Shown one piece after another: positions 1-11,191 of a stretch of DNA of 64,000 nucleotides (the first letter of the stretch is position 1; each line of letters begins with the position of its first letter). Position numbers and translations under genes: made by a program. The notes below the pieces were generated by a model that saw only the letters and a program-made list of their open reading frames with translations, was not told the origin of the DNA and did not search any database. This DNA comes from Mesorhizobium sp. NFR06 (GTDB taxonomy: Bacteria > Pseudomonadota > Alphaproteobacteria > Rhizobiales > Rhizobiaceae): the NCBI RefSeq assembly GCF_900115245.1, contig NZ_FOVT01000019.1, positions 39,316 to 103,315 of the forward strand, read 5' to 3'.

Positions 1-1587
<1,587 letters not shown>

Positions 1588-1654
1588 TCAGTTCAAACGG
1601 AAACCGCCCACCGGCCTGGCCGGCGAGCGCTGGGGACGAGGGGCTTGAGAGGCG

Positions 1655-1972
1655 TCATGTGCCGGACGGCCCGACAGCACCGTGGGGACGTTCTACGGCT
1701 GGGGTCTCCACGCGCAGGAAGCTGGCAGCCTGGAAATTCCCGGCATCGTCAAACGTCCCAATCGCGAGAGAACCGGCGGTGCTTGGGACCTTGACGGTGA
1801 GCGCGACAGCCATGCTTCGCTTGACGGCCCTGGGCAGATTGACCTGCCCGACGATCGCGCTCCTGGCGGTGTCCAGAATAAAATACGCTGCATTTTCGGT
1901 CGTGTCGCCGATGGGCAAGACGCCCCGAACGGTGACTTCCATGACCGCAAAACCTGCTGTGAAGCTCATCAT
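1655..1972 (-). CDS. Small protein of unknown function upstream of the collagen-like gene
   Basis: 105 codons; ATG at 1972, the second half of an ATGATG reading from 1972 to 1967 on the minus strand, preceded by a strong GAGGAGG site. The stop at 1655 is 91 bases before the DUF4347 start, so the two may be co-transcribed. The sequence is hydrophobic and beta-prone (VRGVLPIGDTTENAAYFILD near residue 15, then VNLPRAVKRSMAVALTVKVP), with no clear signal peptide or membrane helix. No family is recognised. Amino acid composition and the ribosome site support a real gene; a role connected with the neighbouring surface protein is only positional inference. Confidence 0.6.
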   Translation of the reverse strand: MMSFTAGFAVMEVTVRGVLPIGDTTENAAYFILDTARSAIVGQVNLPRAVKRSMAVALTVKVPSTAGSLAIGTFDDAGNFQAASFLRVETPAVERPHGAVGPSGT

Positions 1973-3122
1973 GTCCTCCTCGGTCCGCAGCGGCTGCGCC
2001 GCTGCTTCTCTTGTTTCGTATCCTTAGGTTTCAATCGCTGGCGATCGACCGCGCTCGCCAAAGCCGGTAGCAGCCGGCACTCGAGCCGCGCGAGCGTAGG
2101 ATCTTGAACTGAACTGCCTGTAGCCCCGTGAGCCAACCCGCGATGGGCAGGGCGACGAGGCGCGTGCGCAAGGCTTGACGACCTCTTCGCGCCGCTCGAT
2201 CGAACGGTGCCCGCAGGCCTTCACCAAGGTGCGTGTGGAGTCGGAAAGCGCCGGCGATCGGCAAGAACCCGAGGAATACCCATCAATCGCTGGGCAATCC
2301 GTGCTGGCGGCCATGTGCGGATAATTGAGGAGTTGATCGAAGCGCAAGCCTGCGTCGCGGCTGCATCGTTTCGTAAGCGGTATCACGCCAACCACAGCCA
2401 ACTCCCGCCACACGTGTCGCGATTTTCTCGACGACGACTTGGGAGGGAACCGACTGCTTGCGAGGGAATATCAGTTACGGAAAACGCTTGCCTTGAGTTC
2501 AAGGCGGTACGGCGTCTTCTCTGCACGCCTCTCCGCGCCCTCACGCACGAAGTGGCTTGCTCCAGATACTCTCCTGGCTTCGCAGACTACGCAGACATGC
2601 TTTCTGCCCGGTCCCCGGACCCCTCACACACACACAAGACATTAGTAAATTATAAAATTGGCAGATTGTAAATAACCTAGTTAACAATTTGTTAATTGCT
2701 GGCCATCAGCAACTATTTTTTTGGCGAACATTGAGATGGCAAGCAGCCGCCAAACGCATTGAAAAATCCGAAGCTTAATGGCGCTCTCTGCTTTCGCGCC
2801 GTTCCCCTGACATCACGGCGAAGTGAGCGATTGAGCCGACGGGAACGCTTGTTCGCAACCTTTGGTCAAGGCGACCGCGAGACCCTTGCCGCAGGGGGAT
2901 GTGCTGGCTAACAATGAACAAGGGTGAGGTCGTGTCTGTAAAGCGGGGTGCGAGCGAGCCTTTGCTACGGAGGTCATGCAAATGGCCGAGGCGGGAGGTA
3001 ATATGCATGGGGAATGAGGGTCGGATAATTCCGCGTCGAAGCGGATCGCTGTCCCGGATGGCAAAGCGGCACAAATATAGCCGCTTCAGTCCGCAGGCAT
3101 GCAGGGAGCCGACAGTCAGCCT
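1973..3122. other. Long intergenic region, no convincing gene
   Basis: About 1.15 kb between two divergent genes. Reading frames here are short, Arg/Ser-rich and without ribosome sites. An AT-rich block at about 2640-2770 stands out against the GC-rich surroundings and is the most likely promoter area for the large glycosyltransferase genes, though no -35/-10 pair can be assigned with confidence. Confidence 0.6.
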
Positions 3123-6100
3123 ATGACAAGCGGCAAGCGCCTCTGCCTCAACATGATCGTCAAGAACGAGACGGCGAACCTGCAGCGCTGTCTCGGAGCG
3201 GTCGCCAACCACATCGACTGCTGGGTCATCGGCGATACGGGATCGACTGATGGGACACAGGATTTCGTCAAATCGTTCTTCGCCGCCCGTAATCTGCCAG
3301 GCGAACTGCACGAGTTCCCGTTCCTGAATTTCGAGCAGGCTCGCAACGCCGCGCTCGATCATGCCTACGCCTCGCCGCTCGCTTACGACTATCTGCTGTT
3401 CGACGACGCCGACATGGAGCTGATGGTCGAGGATCCGGGCTTCCGCGAGAGGCTCGACGGCCCGGGCTACCGGCTGCTCCAGCGCTCAGATTCAGGCCTC
3501 GCCTATTGGAACACGCGTCTTGTCCGGCGCGACGCCGGCGCACGCTACCATGGCGTGACCCACGAATATCTGGACGTGCCCGGTGGCGTGCAGGAACTGA
3601 GGGGTGCCTGGTACAAGGACCACGCCAGCGGCTCGAACCGGGTCGACAAGTTCGACCGTGATGCCAGGCTTCTGCTGGAGGCCCTCGAGAAGGATCCGGA
3701 AAATCAGCGCTACTGGTTCTACCTGGCGCAATCCTATCGCGACGCCGGGCGGGCGGCGGAGGCGGCGGTGGCCTACGCCAAACGCGCCGCCATGGGCGGC
3801 TGGGACGAGGAGGCGTGGAACGCCCGCCTGCAGGAGGCGCGCTGCCTGCGCAAACTCGGTGACGAGCCTGGCTTTGTCGGCCAGGCGCTTGCCGCTTTCA
3901 ATCAACGCCCGCAACGCGCCGAGCCGCTTTACGACCTGGCTCGGTTCTACCGCGACAAGGGGATGAACGACGCCAGCGTGGTGTTTTCGGAAGCGGGGCT
4001 GGCGATCAAGCGACCCGAGCAGGACATCCTGTTTATCGAGGACGACGTCTACACGACGGGCCTGCTGGAAGAGTTTGCGATCGCCGCGAACTACGCCCGC
4101 GATCCCGTGCGCAAGGACCGCGGCTTCGCTGCGTGCAACTGGCTGGCGTTGAACCGGGCCATCGGCGATGGCCCCAGGGAACTGGCGTGGTCCAACCTGT
4201 TCTTCTATGTCCAGCCCGCCAAGACCATGATGCCATCCTTCAGTGCGCATCCGGTCGGCTTCGAGGCGCCCGATGGCTACCGGTCGTCAAACCCGTCAGT
4301 GGCTCGATTGGGCGGCCAGATCGTGCTCTTGCAGCGGACGGTGAACTATACTCTGGCCGAAAACAACCTCCAATACGACACGCCGGATGGAGCGCCTGTT
4401 CACACGCGCAACTTCCTGCTCCGGCTGAGCGATGATCTCGGCATCCAGTCCGCAAGCGAGATTTTGCCGCCGGTCGATATGCCGGAACCTGTTTACAAAG
4501 GTGTGCTTGGCTTCGAGGATCTGCGTCTATTTGCATGGAATGGCGATCTCTGGGGATCGGCGTGTGTCCGCGAATTTACTCCGGAAGCGTGGTGTGAGCA
4601 GGTGCTCGCACGGATCGACGAGAGCAGATCCTGCCGGTTGACCGACTGGCGCGTGCTCCGCCCGGCAGGTCCTCGGGTGCACGAGAAGAACTGGATGCCA
4701 CAGGTCAAGCCTGCCACGGCGGAGGCAGGCGCTGAGACCCTGCAGTTCATCTATCTCTGCGATCCCACCCGGATCGTGGACGAGCGAGGCGCGACTCTCG
4801 CCGAAACACATCCCGCGATTGCCGCCCAACGGTTCAGGGGTGGAACCCAGCTGATATCATTTACCGGCGGGTGGCTCGCATTGATTCATGAAGTGCAATG
4901 GCGGGCTGCGGAGAAGCGGCGTTACTATCTGCATCGGTTTGTCTGGTTCGACGAAGCGAACATCCTGCGAAAGGTGAGCCGACCATTCTTCTTCAACAAA
5001 AAGGGCGTTGAATTCTCTGCCGGGCTGGCATGGCACCCGGACGAACGGCGTCTGCTGATTTCCTACAGCGTCACCGACAGCGAGTCCTGGATCGCGACCG
5101 TCGACGAGGCCGAAGTGAGGTCGCTTCTGGAGGATGTGGATAACCTGCCATCGGGTGCGGCTGATACAGCGTCTAGGCTGACGCCGTCCTCGCCGTCCGC
5201 GCGCGACCAATCGGATTGTTCTGGCCATGGCGCTCCGCCAACGAAAGCAGGGATCAAGCCTGACCCTACTGACGAGGGAGCCATCGGTGACGCAAGCCAG
5301 ACGCCGCCGGAAGGCAAGGACCTTGGCGCCGGCGGCATGAAGTCGACAGACGAAATCTTTCATGAGCTTGCGCCGTTTCTGCGCGACGTCGACTCGCCGC
5401 TGGATCGACGGGAACGATCGCGCCAGTTCGACGAGCGGATTGTTCCCCGGCTTGGCGGCGACGATACCGCGCTCCCGCAAATCAACTGCTTCTACCAGGT
5501 GATGTCTGACAAGGCCGAGCATCGTACGTTGATCGCAGCCACAACGTCGATGCGAGCGGCAGGCCATCCGGTGCGGGTATGGAGCTACGAGCCCGAGAAG
5601 CTCGCTTTCCTCGTGCCCCACGGGATCGAAGTCCGCAATGCCGACGACGTCATGCCGCGGGTCTTGTTCGAGCGTATCGTCGCCGGCTCCGAGATCAGGT
5701 ATTTCAGCGATATCTTCCGCTACGCCCTGCTCTACGAGCATGGCGGGCTATGGATGGATTCCGACGTCATCCTGTTGCGAGCCTTCCCGTTCCGCGGCGA
5801 ATACTTCTTCAATCTGCAGTGGCGCGGATCTCACAAAGGTCATTTTGTTTGCGGCAACGTCATCTATGCCCGGCCCTACAGCCGGCATCTCAGGGCCCTG
5901 TACGAAATTTCGATCGAACGCTTCCATGATGGCGGCGGCAGGGAGTTTGGAGATATCGGCCCCAAGCTGCTGTCCGACTACATAGGCTCCGATGCGGGGG
6001 CCGAGCTGCGAGAATCGGTGTTCAGCCCGATGTTCTTCAACGCGATCGATTGGAATGAGATCGATCGGTTCGAGAAGCCGATAGCGGAATTGAGCGACTA

Positions 6101-6920
6101 TCTGAACGACGAGCGCGTAGTCGGGATCCATTTGTGGACGGCGCGCAACGACGCCCGGCCGGGCGGCGAAGGGGCGGCGCTGATCTCGCTATTGGTCAAT
6201 CCGCTTGAGAGCTTTCCCACACTCACAAATCTCGCCGACCGCTTCAACACTGATAAGAACCGGCACACTGGGAACAGACACGCCTATGCCCGGATCTACG
6301 ATCGCCTGCTGTCGAGCCGACGGCTGGCCATGCGGCGGTTAATGGAAATCGGGCTTTGCCGCAGGTTGGCGGACAACCAGAGCGAAACGCCTTCGGTCGC
6401 GCTGTGGCAGAGCTATTTCCCGTTTTGCCAGGTGGTCGGCGTCGACCTGACGGATTTTTCGCGGCTCAACAATGAACGGTTCAAATCGTTTGTCGGTGAC
6501 CAATCCAAGTTGGACGATTTGCGTGGGGTCGCTGCAAACCTCGAGCCGCAGTCGTTCGATGTGATCATCGACGACGGCAGCCACGCCTCGTTCGACGAAC
6601 AGTTGACCCTCCGCGAGTTCTTCCCGCTGCTCGCAGAGGGCGGATGGTATTTCCTGGAAGACCTCGACTGGCAGCCTCCCGGCGAGGACCTCGGCAAGAT
6701 CACGCTGACCAAGACCCTCCTGCGGGAGATCCAGCAGCACGGCAGCGCGCGCTCGGTCGATCCGCTGGGAGTGAGCGCGCTTGTCGATCAGTTCGCCGAG
6801 ATCCTGTTCTTCGACAGCCACTACGAGTTGAACCGGGCAAAGCTGATGGGCGGCCTGGTAGCTATCCGCAAGCGCGCGTCGGGCATGTCCGTCAGGCCAG
6901 GTCTTGCCCCCACCCCGTGA
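3123..6920 (+). CDS. Giant multidomain glycosyltransferase: GT2-TPR-propeller-DXD transferase-methyltransferase
   Basis: About 1265 residues with no signal peptide or membrane helix. In order: a GT2-like domain (IVKNETANL near residue 12, GDTGSTDG, then FDDADMEL near 95); TPR helices at ~190-280; a beta-propeller at ~370-680 carrying GFEDLR, EKNWMPQV, DPTRI and FRGGTQ, reminiscent of GH130-type glycoside phosphorylases; a low-complexity linker at ~690-760; a DXD sugar transferase at ~780-1020 with SDIFRYALLYEHGG and WMDSDV; and a SAM methyltransferase at ~1035-1255 (LADRFNTDKN, VVGVDLTDFS, DVIIDDGSHASFDEQ) like macrocin-type O-methyltransferases. ATG 3123 fits the domain start; ATG 3099 is possible. 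The gene overlaps the next by four bases (GTGA). Assembly or modification of a surface glycan or glycoprotein is inferred. Confidence 0.85.
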   Translation: MTSGKRLCLNMIVKNETANLQRCLGAVANHIDCWVIGDTGSTDGTQDFVKSFFAARNLPGELHEFPFLNFEQARNAALDHAYASPLAYDYLLFDDADMELMVEDPGFRERLDGPGYRLLQRSDSGLAYWNTRLVRRDAGARYHGVTHEYLDVPGGVQELRGAWYKDHASGSNRVDKFDRDARLLLEALEKDPENQRYWFYLAQSYRDAGRAAEAAVAYAKRAAMGGWDEEAWNARLQEARCLRKLGDEPGFVGQALAAFNQRPQRAEPLYDLARFYRDKGMNDASVVFSEAGLAIKRPEQDILFIEDDVYTTGLLEEFAIAANYARDPVRKDRGFAACNWLALNRAIGDGPRELAWSNLFFYVQPAKTMMPSFSAHPVGFEAPDGYRSSNPSVARLGGQIVLLQRTVNYTLAENNLQYDTPDGAPVHTRNFLLRLSDDLGIQSASEILPPVDMPEPVYKGVLGFEDLRLFAWNGDLWGSACVREFTPEAWCEQVLARIDESRSCRLTDWRVLRPAGPRVHEKNWMPQVKPATAEAGAETLQFIYLCDPTRIVDERGATLAETHPAIAAQRFRGGTQLISFTGGWLALIHEVQWRAAEKRRYYLHRFVWFDEANILRKVSRPFFFNKKGVEFSAGLAWHPDERRLLISYSVTDSESWIATVDEAEVRSLLEDVDNLPSGAADTASRLTPSSPSARDQSDCSGHGAPPTKAGIKPDPTDEGAIGDASQTPPEGKDLGAGGMKSTDEIFHELAPFLRDVDSPLDRRERSRQFDERIVPRLGGDDTALPQINCFYQVMSDKAEHRTLIAATTSMRAAGHPVRVWSYEPEKLAFLVPHGIEVRNADDVMPRVLFERIVAGSEIRYFSDIFRYALLYEHGGLWMDSDVILLRAFPFRGEYFFNLQWRGSHKGHFVCGNVIYARPYSRHLRALYEISIERFHDGGGREFGDIGPKLLSDYIGSDAGAELRESVFSPMFFNAIDWNEIDRFEKPIAELSDYLNDERVVGIHLWTARNDARPGGEGAALISLLVNPLESFPTLTNLADRFNTDKNRHTGNRHAYARIYDRLLSSRRLAMRRLMEIGLCRRLADNQSETPSVALWQSYFPFCQVVGVDLTDFSRLNNERFKSFVGDQSKLDDLRGVAANLEPQSFDVIIDDGSHASFDEQLTLREFFPLLAEGGWYFLEDLDWQPPGEDLGKITLTKTLLREIQQHGSARSVDPLGVSALVDQFAEILFFDSHYELNRAKLMGGLVAIRKRASGMSVRPGLAPTP

Positions 6921-9900
6921 GCGAGCAGAGAACAGTGAAAGTCGCCGTCTACACCATAGCCTTGAACGAAGCCGCAAACGCTGAGCGCTGGGCCAATTCG
7001 GCTGTCGACGCCGACTATCGCATTGTCGCCGACACTGGCAGCACCGACGACACGGTGGAGCGGCTTACCGTGGCGGGCGTTACGGTGCACAAGATAGCGA
7101 TCCGCCCATGGCGTTTCGACGACGCACGCAACGCCGCCATGGCACTTCTCCCCGCCGACGTCGATGTATGCTGCACGATGGACATGGACCGGTTTCTCGA
7201 GCCAGGTTGGCGGGCGAAGCTCGAGGCCGCCTGGACCTCCGAGACGACTGCCCTCTACTGCCAGACGGTTTACAAAGCGAGTGTCGATGACCCGACGCCC
7301 CTGCGCAGCTGGCCGGCGAAGAATTTTCACCATCGATGGGGCTATCGGTTCAAGCGACCTGTCCATGAGGCCCTGGTCTTCACGGGAGAAAGGGAAGTCA
7401 CCGCGAACAGCAGCGACATCGTCATGTTCGAGGTGCAGGACCTCGCCAAACCAACAAGGAGCAGCTACTTGCCGCTGATGGAGGTGGCGCACAGGGAAGA
7501 TCCCGACGACGCGCAGATCTGCTTCTGGCTTGGGCGTGATTTGATGTGGGCAAACCAACACGAGCGGGCGGTTCCGCTGCTTGAACGGTACCTTGCATTG
7601 CCGACAAGCAAATGGGCGGAGGAGCGCTCCGAGGCGATGCGCTACCTCGCGCGCATACTGCCGGAGCAGAGATTGTCCTGGCTGGATAAGGCTCGGACGG
7701 AAGCTCCGCACCGGCGTGAAATCTGGCTCGACCTGGCCGAGGAGTTCCACGGCAAGGCCGACTGGCTGAACCTCTTTTGGGCCTGCACCAACGGGATTGA
7801 GAAGACTCACCGCACCGGGAGCTATCTGGACGACGCCAACTGCTGGGGTTTTCGGCTATTCGACCTAGGCGCAATTGCGTCCTGGCACCTCAACGCAATG
7901 GATCGCGCTGTCGAATGGGGACAAAACGCGCTCGACCTCGACCCGCGCAATGAGAGGCTAAACAACAACCTCAGCTTCTTCAGGAATCTGCGCGCTGAGC
8001 TTGCTGGGCAGTTGACAGCCCCAGGCCCGCTCCGCGAGGTCGGGCCAAATGGCGTCACGGTTTCGACTACAATAGATGGAAAGGAAATAAAGTTCTTCGT
8101 AACAAACAAAGATGATGAAATAATGCAATTTCATTACAATGGAGAATTCTATGAAAAAGAGGATCTCGAAATTATTAAAAGATACTTTGACAATAACAGT
8201 AAAGCATTTGTTGATATTGGTGCAAACGTAGGTAATCACACGATATTTGCATCAAAGATTTTGGAAGCGAAGCGCGTAATTCCGATAGAGCCAAATATCG
8301 TCGCTTTTGAAATCCTCAAAAGGAATGTTATTATTAATAGGTGTAGCAATGTAGACACATCATTCTTAGGTATTGCATTGTCCGATGAGGTGTCGCGCCT
8401 CAGAAAATCAACGCCTCATTCTAACAATATTGGACATACTATATATTCGGTGGACGCTTCTGGAGAGACTTCGGCAGCCATTGGAGATGAATTGCTTTCT
8501 GGGGAATCAGTCGGATTTATCAAGCTCGATGTAGAAGGCATGGAAATTAATATACTGTCGGGGCTGCGATTGACCATAGAGAATTGCCGCCCAGTAATTT
8601 TTGTCGAAATTTGGGATCGTAGACTACATGATTTTATCGAATGGTGCGAGAAAGCTTCATACCTGGTCGTAGAGGAATACAAACGATACACTGTTATCAA
8701 AAATTACCTGGTCAGGCCAATTGAAAAAATCGCGGCCGAGGCGAAGGCGGGTTCACTTGAGCATGAGTTTTGTTCGTTGCTCGAAGGTAAAGTGTCCGGA
8801 GACGCAGCCTCTTGGCGCCAATTAGCGCAGCGATATCGCGATAGTGGCCGGGGACTTCAAGCGGCAGTGATGTTTTGCCGATGGGCGCGAATGACGACCT
8901 CGGATGAAGAGAGGTGGTACGCCCGTTGGCAAATGGCAAACTGCCTTCACGTTGACGATGAGGATCAGTTCGTGAAGAGAACGCTGGAGGCGTTTCGCGC
9001 CCGGCCTTACCGTGCGGAGCCACTTTACACTTTGGCGCGCCACTATCTACGCCAGTCACGAGGAGACATCGCCGTCGAGTACGCGGAAGCAGGTCTTTGT
9101 CTCGGGATCCCCGAGTCCGACAGTGTTGGCGTTGAGGCTGAAATCTATTTAACTGGTTTGAAAGAAACGTTTACAATTGCTGCTACATACTCAAACGACC
9201 CTGCTCAGAAAGAGCGTGGAAGGCGGGTCTGCAATTGGCTCTCAATGGATCCAGCGATTCCCGCTTCAGTAAGAAATCTTTCCCGATTTAATTACAAGTG
9301 GTACACGGAACGTGCAGATAGATACTTCCCTTCTATTTTCTTCCATGAGTTGCTTGTTATCGCTCCAGAAGGTTACAAACCGGGAAATGTTTCTGTGGCG
9401 CGCGACGGCGCCGGATTTGTGATTTTGGTTCGTGCGGTTAACTATGACCATTTAGAGAGCGGCTATTTTGATCGCCACGGGGACACTTCGTTCCGACAAC
9501 GCACTTTGTTGTTGCGTCTTGATGAGCGGTTCAATGTCACTTCCTCAAGTGAAGTGCTTGCTCCCGAGGATATGCCTCAACCGCTTCATCTCGATTCGCT
9601 CGGCTTCGAGGATCCGCGGCCTGTTGTCTGGCGTAACCAGCTCTGGTGCCTCTCGTCGGTACGCCAGCTTAACACGGAGGGGAGAGCGGAGATGGTGCTT
9701 GCGCGCATAGACGCGACGTCCGCAAGCGAATATGTGCTGTCAGACTGGCAGGTGCTACCATCGGGAACGTCCCCGCAGTGGGAGAAGAATTGGATGCCGC
9801 AGGTGCTCGGTGACGATCTGCGGTTCATCTACTCCGTGGACCCAACTCGGATCATAACCGAAAGGGGCGAAACGGTATTTGAAGAGAAGGCCGCGATTGC

Positions 9901-10288
9901 AGCTGAGAATTTCAGAGGAGGAACTCAAACAATCCCCTTCGATGACGGCTGGCTGATGCTGATCCACGAATGGGAACTTTCAGGATCGCGACGAAACTAT
10001 TTCCATCGGTTTATTTGGCTAGACGCAAACCACCGCCTTGCCCGACTAACCCTCCGCTTTTTTCTCAAGAGAGTGGCTAGCGAGTTCGCCGCCGGCTTAG
10101 CATGGAACGTCGCAGGTACACATTTGATCATCAGCTTCGGTACCGACGATCGTGAGCCTGCGCTCGCTATCGTAAGCGCTGACGAAGTGCGTAGTGCGTT
10201 ACTTGAGGTTGAATCGCATAGGTGCGCCAGTGACCAAGTCTGCGAAGCAAGTCGATCTAAGTGGAAGGCAATCGTGCAGAACGGTTGA
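6917..10288 (+). CDS. Giant mosaic glycosyltransferase with FkbM methyltransferase and GH130-like propeller
   Basis: About 1123 residues from GTG 6917, which overlaps the previous stop (GTGA); GTG 6935 is an alternative start. Domains: a GT2-like transferase at ~7-190 (YTIALNEAANAERW, ADTGSTDDT, CTMDMDRF); TPR-like helices at ~190-380; an FkbM-type SAM methyltransferase at ~380-600 (FVDIGANVGNHT, IPIEPN, FIKLDVEGME); a second TPR stretch at ~610-720; and a beta-propeller at ~740-1105 with GFEDPR, EKNWMPQV, DPTRI and FRGGTQ, the same landmarks as in the upstream protein. The methyltransferase segment (nt ~8060-8715) is rich in A and T and has unusual codon use, as if acquired separately. Both products probably act on the same glycan. 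Confidence 0.85.
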   Translation: MSEQRTVKVAVYTIALNEAANAERWANSAVDADYRIVADTGSTDDTVERLTVAGVTVHKIAIRPWRFDDARNAAMALLPADVDVCCTMDMDRFLEPGWRAKLEAAWTSETTALYCQTVYKASVDDPTPLRSWPAKNFHHRWGYRFKRPVHEALVFTGEREVTANSSDIVMFEVQDLAKPTRSSYLPLMEVAHREDPDDAQICFWLGRDLMWANQHERAVPLLERYLALPTSKWAEERSEAMRYLARILPEQRLSWLDKARTEAPHRREIWLDLAEEFHGKADWLNLFWACTNGIEKTHRTGSYLDDANCWGFRLFDLGAIASWHLNAMDRAVEWGQNALDLDPRNERLNNNLSFFRNLRAELAGQLTAPGPLREVGPNGVTVSTTIDGKEIKFFVTNKDDEIMQFHYNGEFYEKEDLEIIKRYFDNNSKAFVDIGANVGNHTIFASKILEAKRVIPIEPNIVAFEILKRNVIINRCSNVDTSFLGIALSDEVSRLRKSTPHSNNIGHTIYSVDASGETSAAIGDELLSGESVGFIKLDVEGMEINILSGLRLTIENCRPVIFVEIWDRRLHDFIEWCEKASYLVVEEYKRYTVIKNYLVRPIEKIAAEAKAGSLEHEFCSLLEGKVSGDAASWRQLAQRYRDSGRGLQAAVMFCRWARMTTSDEERWYARWQMANCLHVDDEDQFVKRTLEAFRARPYRAEPLYTLARHYLRQSRGDIAVEYAEAGLCLGIPESDSVGVEAEIYLTGLKETFTIAATYSNDPAQKERGRRVCNWLSMDPAIPASVRNLSRFNYKWYTERADRYFPSIFFHELLVIAPEGYKPGNVSVARDGAGFVILVRAVNYDHLESGYFDRHGDTSFRQRTLLLRLDERFNVTSSSEVLAPEDMPQPLHLDSLGFEDPRPVVWRNQLWCLSSVRQLNTEGRAEMVLARIDATSASEYVLSDWQVLPSGTSPQWEKNWMPQVLGDDLRFIYSVDPTRIITERGETVFEEKAAIAAENFRGGTQTIPFDDGWLMLIHEWELSGSRRNYFHRFIWLDANHRLARLTLRFFLKRVASEFAAGLAWNVAGTHLIISFGTDDREPALAIVSADEVRSALLEVESHRCASDQVCEASRSKWKAIVQNG

Positions 10289-10355
10289 ATGGTCTCATTA
10301 GTCATGCGTAAGTCTTGTTTTTCAACGAAAGAGCGAGACGGTTTCAGTCTGTGTC

Positions 10356-11084
10356 TTATGTATTGACGCGCACAGAGTCTTCAGGTCTGTCGTCAGTAAT
10401 TGCCAGGGGTGGCAGGCAAGTATACGCTTTGAGTGACGGCATCAATCCGTTTGTAATACAGTCAATGCCTGTGTTGTTGAGCCTCAACCCAAAGCCCGTA
10501 AAATCTATGAGCATCGGCCTTATAGGAAGACACCAGTCAAGCAGCGCCCGCGCCCCCTTTGGCGAAATCGAATAGCACTGAAGACCCAGGAGATGGCGCG
10601 CTCGAAGCAGAGCGGGCTCGGTTTCTGCACCTTGAAACTCATCAATATGAGTCATGACTTCGCCTGTGAAGAACTGGAGTCTGGCACCGGTTCCACCTGG
10701 AAGCGCATCCAGCCAAGCGTAACAGGGTAGGCTTGCGCTCCATAGGATAAAGTCCCAATCGGTTCGAACATTTGATAACAACGAGCGCATGTGCGACTCA
10801 AAGTGATGAGAGAAGATCGCATCGTCTTCGGCCACGGTCATACACTCATTCCGGTCGGCGGCTTCCTTCCAAAGCGCGACGTGCGAGAGTGCACAACCCA
10901 AGCTGCCCGCTGTGTAATCAAGGTCCGGCGCAATAATATTTTCCTCGATAAGTCGATCGCGATTTAGCGTTCGACCGTCTATTCCCGGATATCTGTGAAC
11001 ATTTTTGAGATGGGCGTTGCGCTGTCGGAATATCTCCAGCCGCTCTACGCTACGATCGAGATTAATGACGTGAATTTCTGTCAT
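10356..11084 (-). CDS. Glycosyltransferase family 25 (LPS galactosyltransferase-like)
   Basis: About 242 residues from ATG 11084; a GTG directly before it at 11087 is an alternative. The start reads IHVINLDRSVERLE, the hallmark opening of GT25 proteins, followed by the GSLGCALSHVALWKEA and TVAEDDAIF motifs. GT25 enzymes transfer galactose or related sugars to lipooligosaccharide or protein. The gene points toward the giant transferase genes and follows a FkbM methyltransferase gene by about 105 bases, so the two may form an operon. Cytoplasmic, acting on a lipid-linked or protein-linked glycan, by family knowledge. Confidence 0.85.
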   Translation of the reverse strand: MTEIHVINLDRSVERLEIFRQRNAHLKNVHRYPGIDGRTLNRDRLIEENIIAPDLDYTAGSLGCALSHVALWKEAADRNECMTVAEDDAIFSHHFESHMRSLLSNVRTDWDFILWSASLPCYAWLDALPGGTGARLQFFTGEVMTHIDEFQGAETEPALLRARHLLGLQCYSISPKGARALLDWCLPIRPMLIDFTGFGLRLNNTGIDCITNGLMPSLKAYTCLPPLAITDDRPEDSVRVNT

Positions 11085-11191
11085 CACTACGAGAGACCTT
11101 CTCTTTCACCTACCGTATGGCTCGCACTTACATGCTGGGAACTGACGCTGCGAAATCAGAATTTGTTCTACTGAACGCGTAGGCATACCTG

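Noticed and set aside
2024-2413. Minus-strand frame of 129 codons
   Set aside because: Arg/Ser/Cys-rich composition, no ribosome site and no motif.
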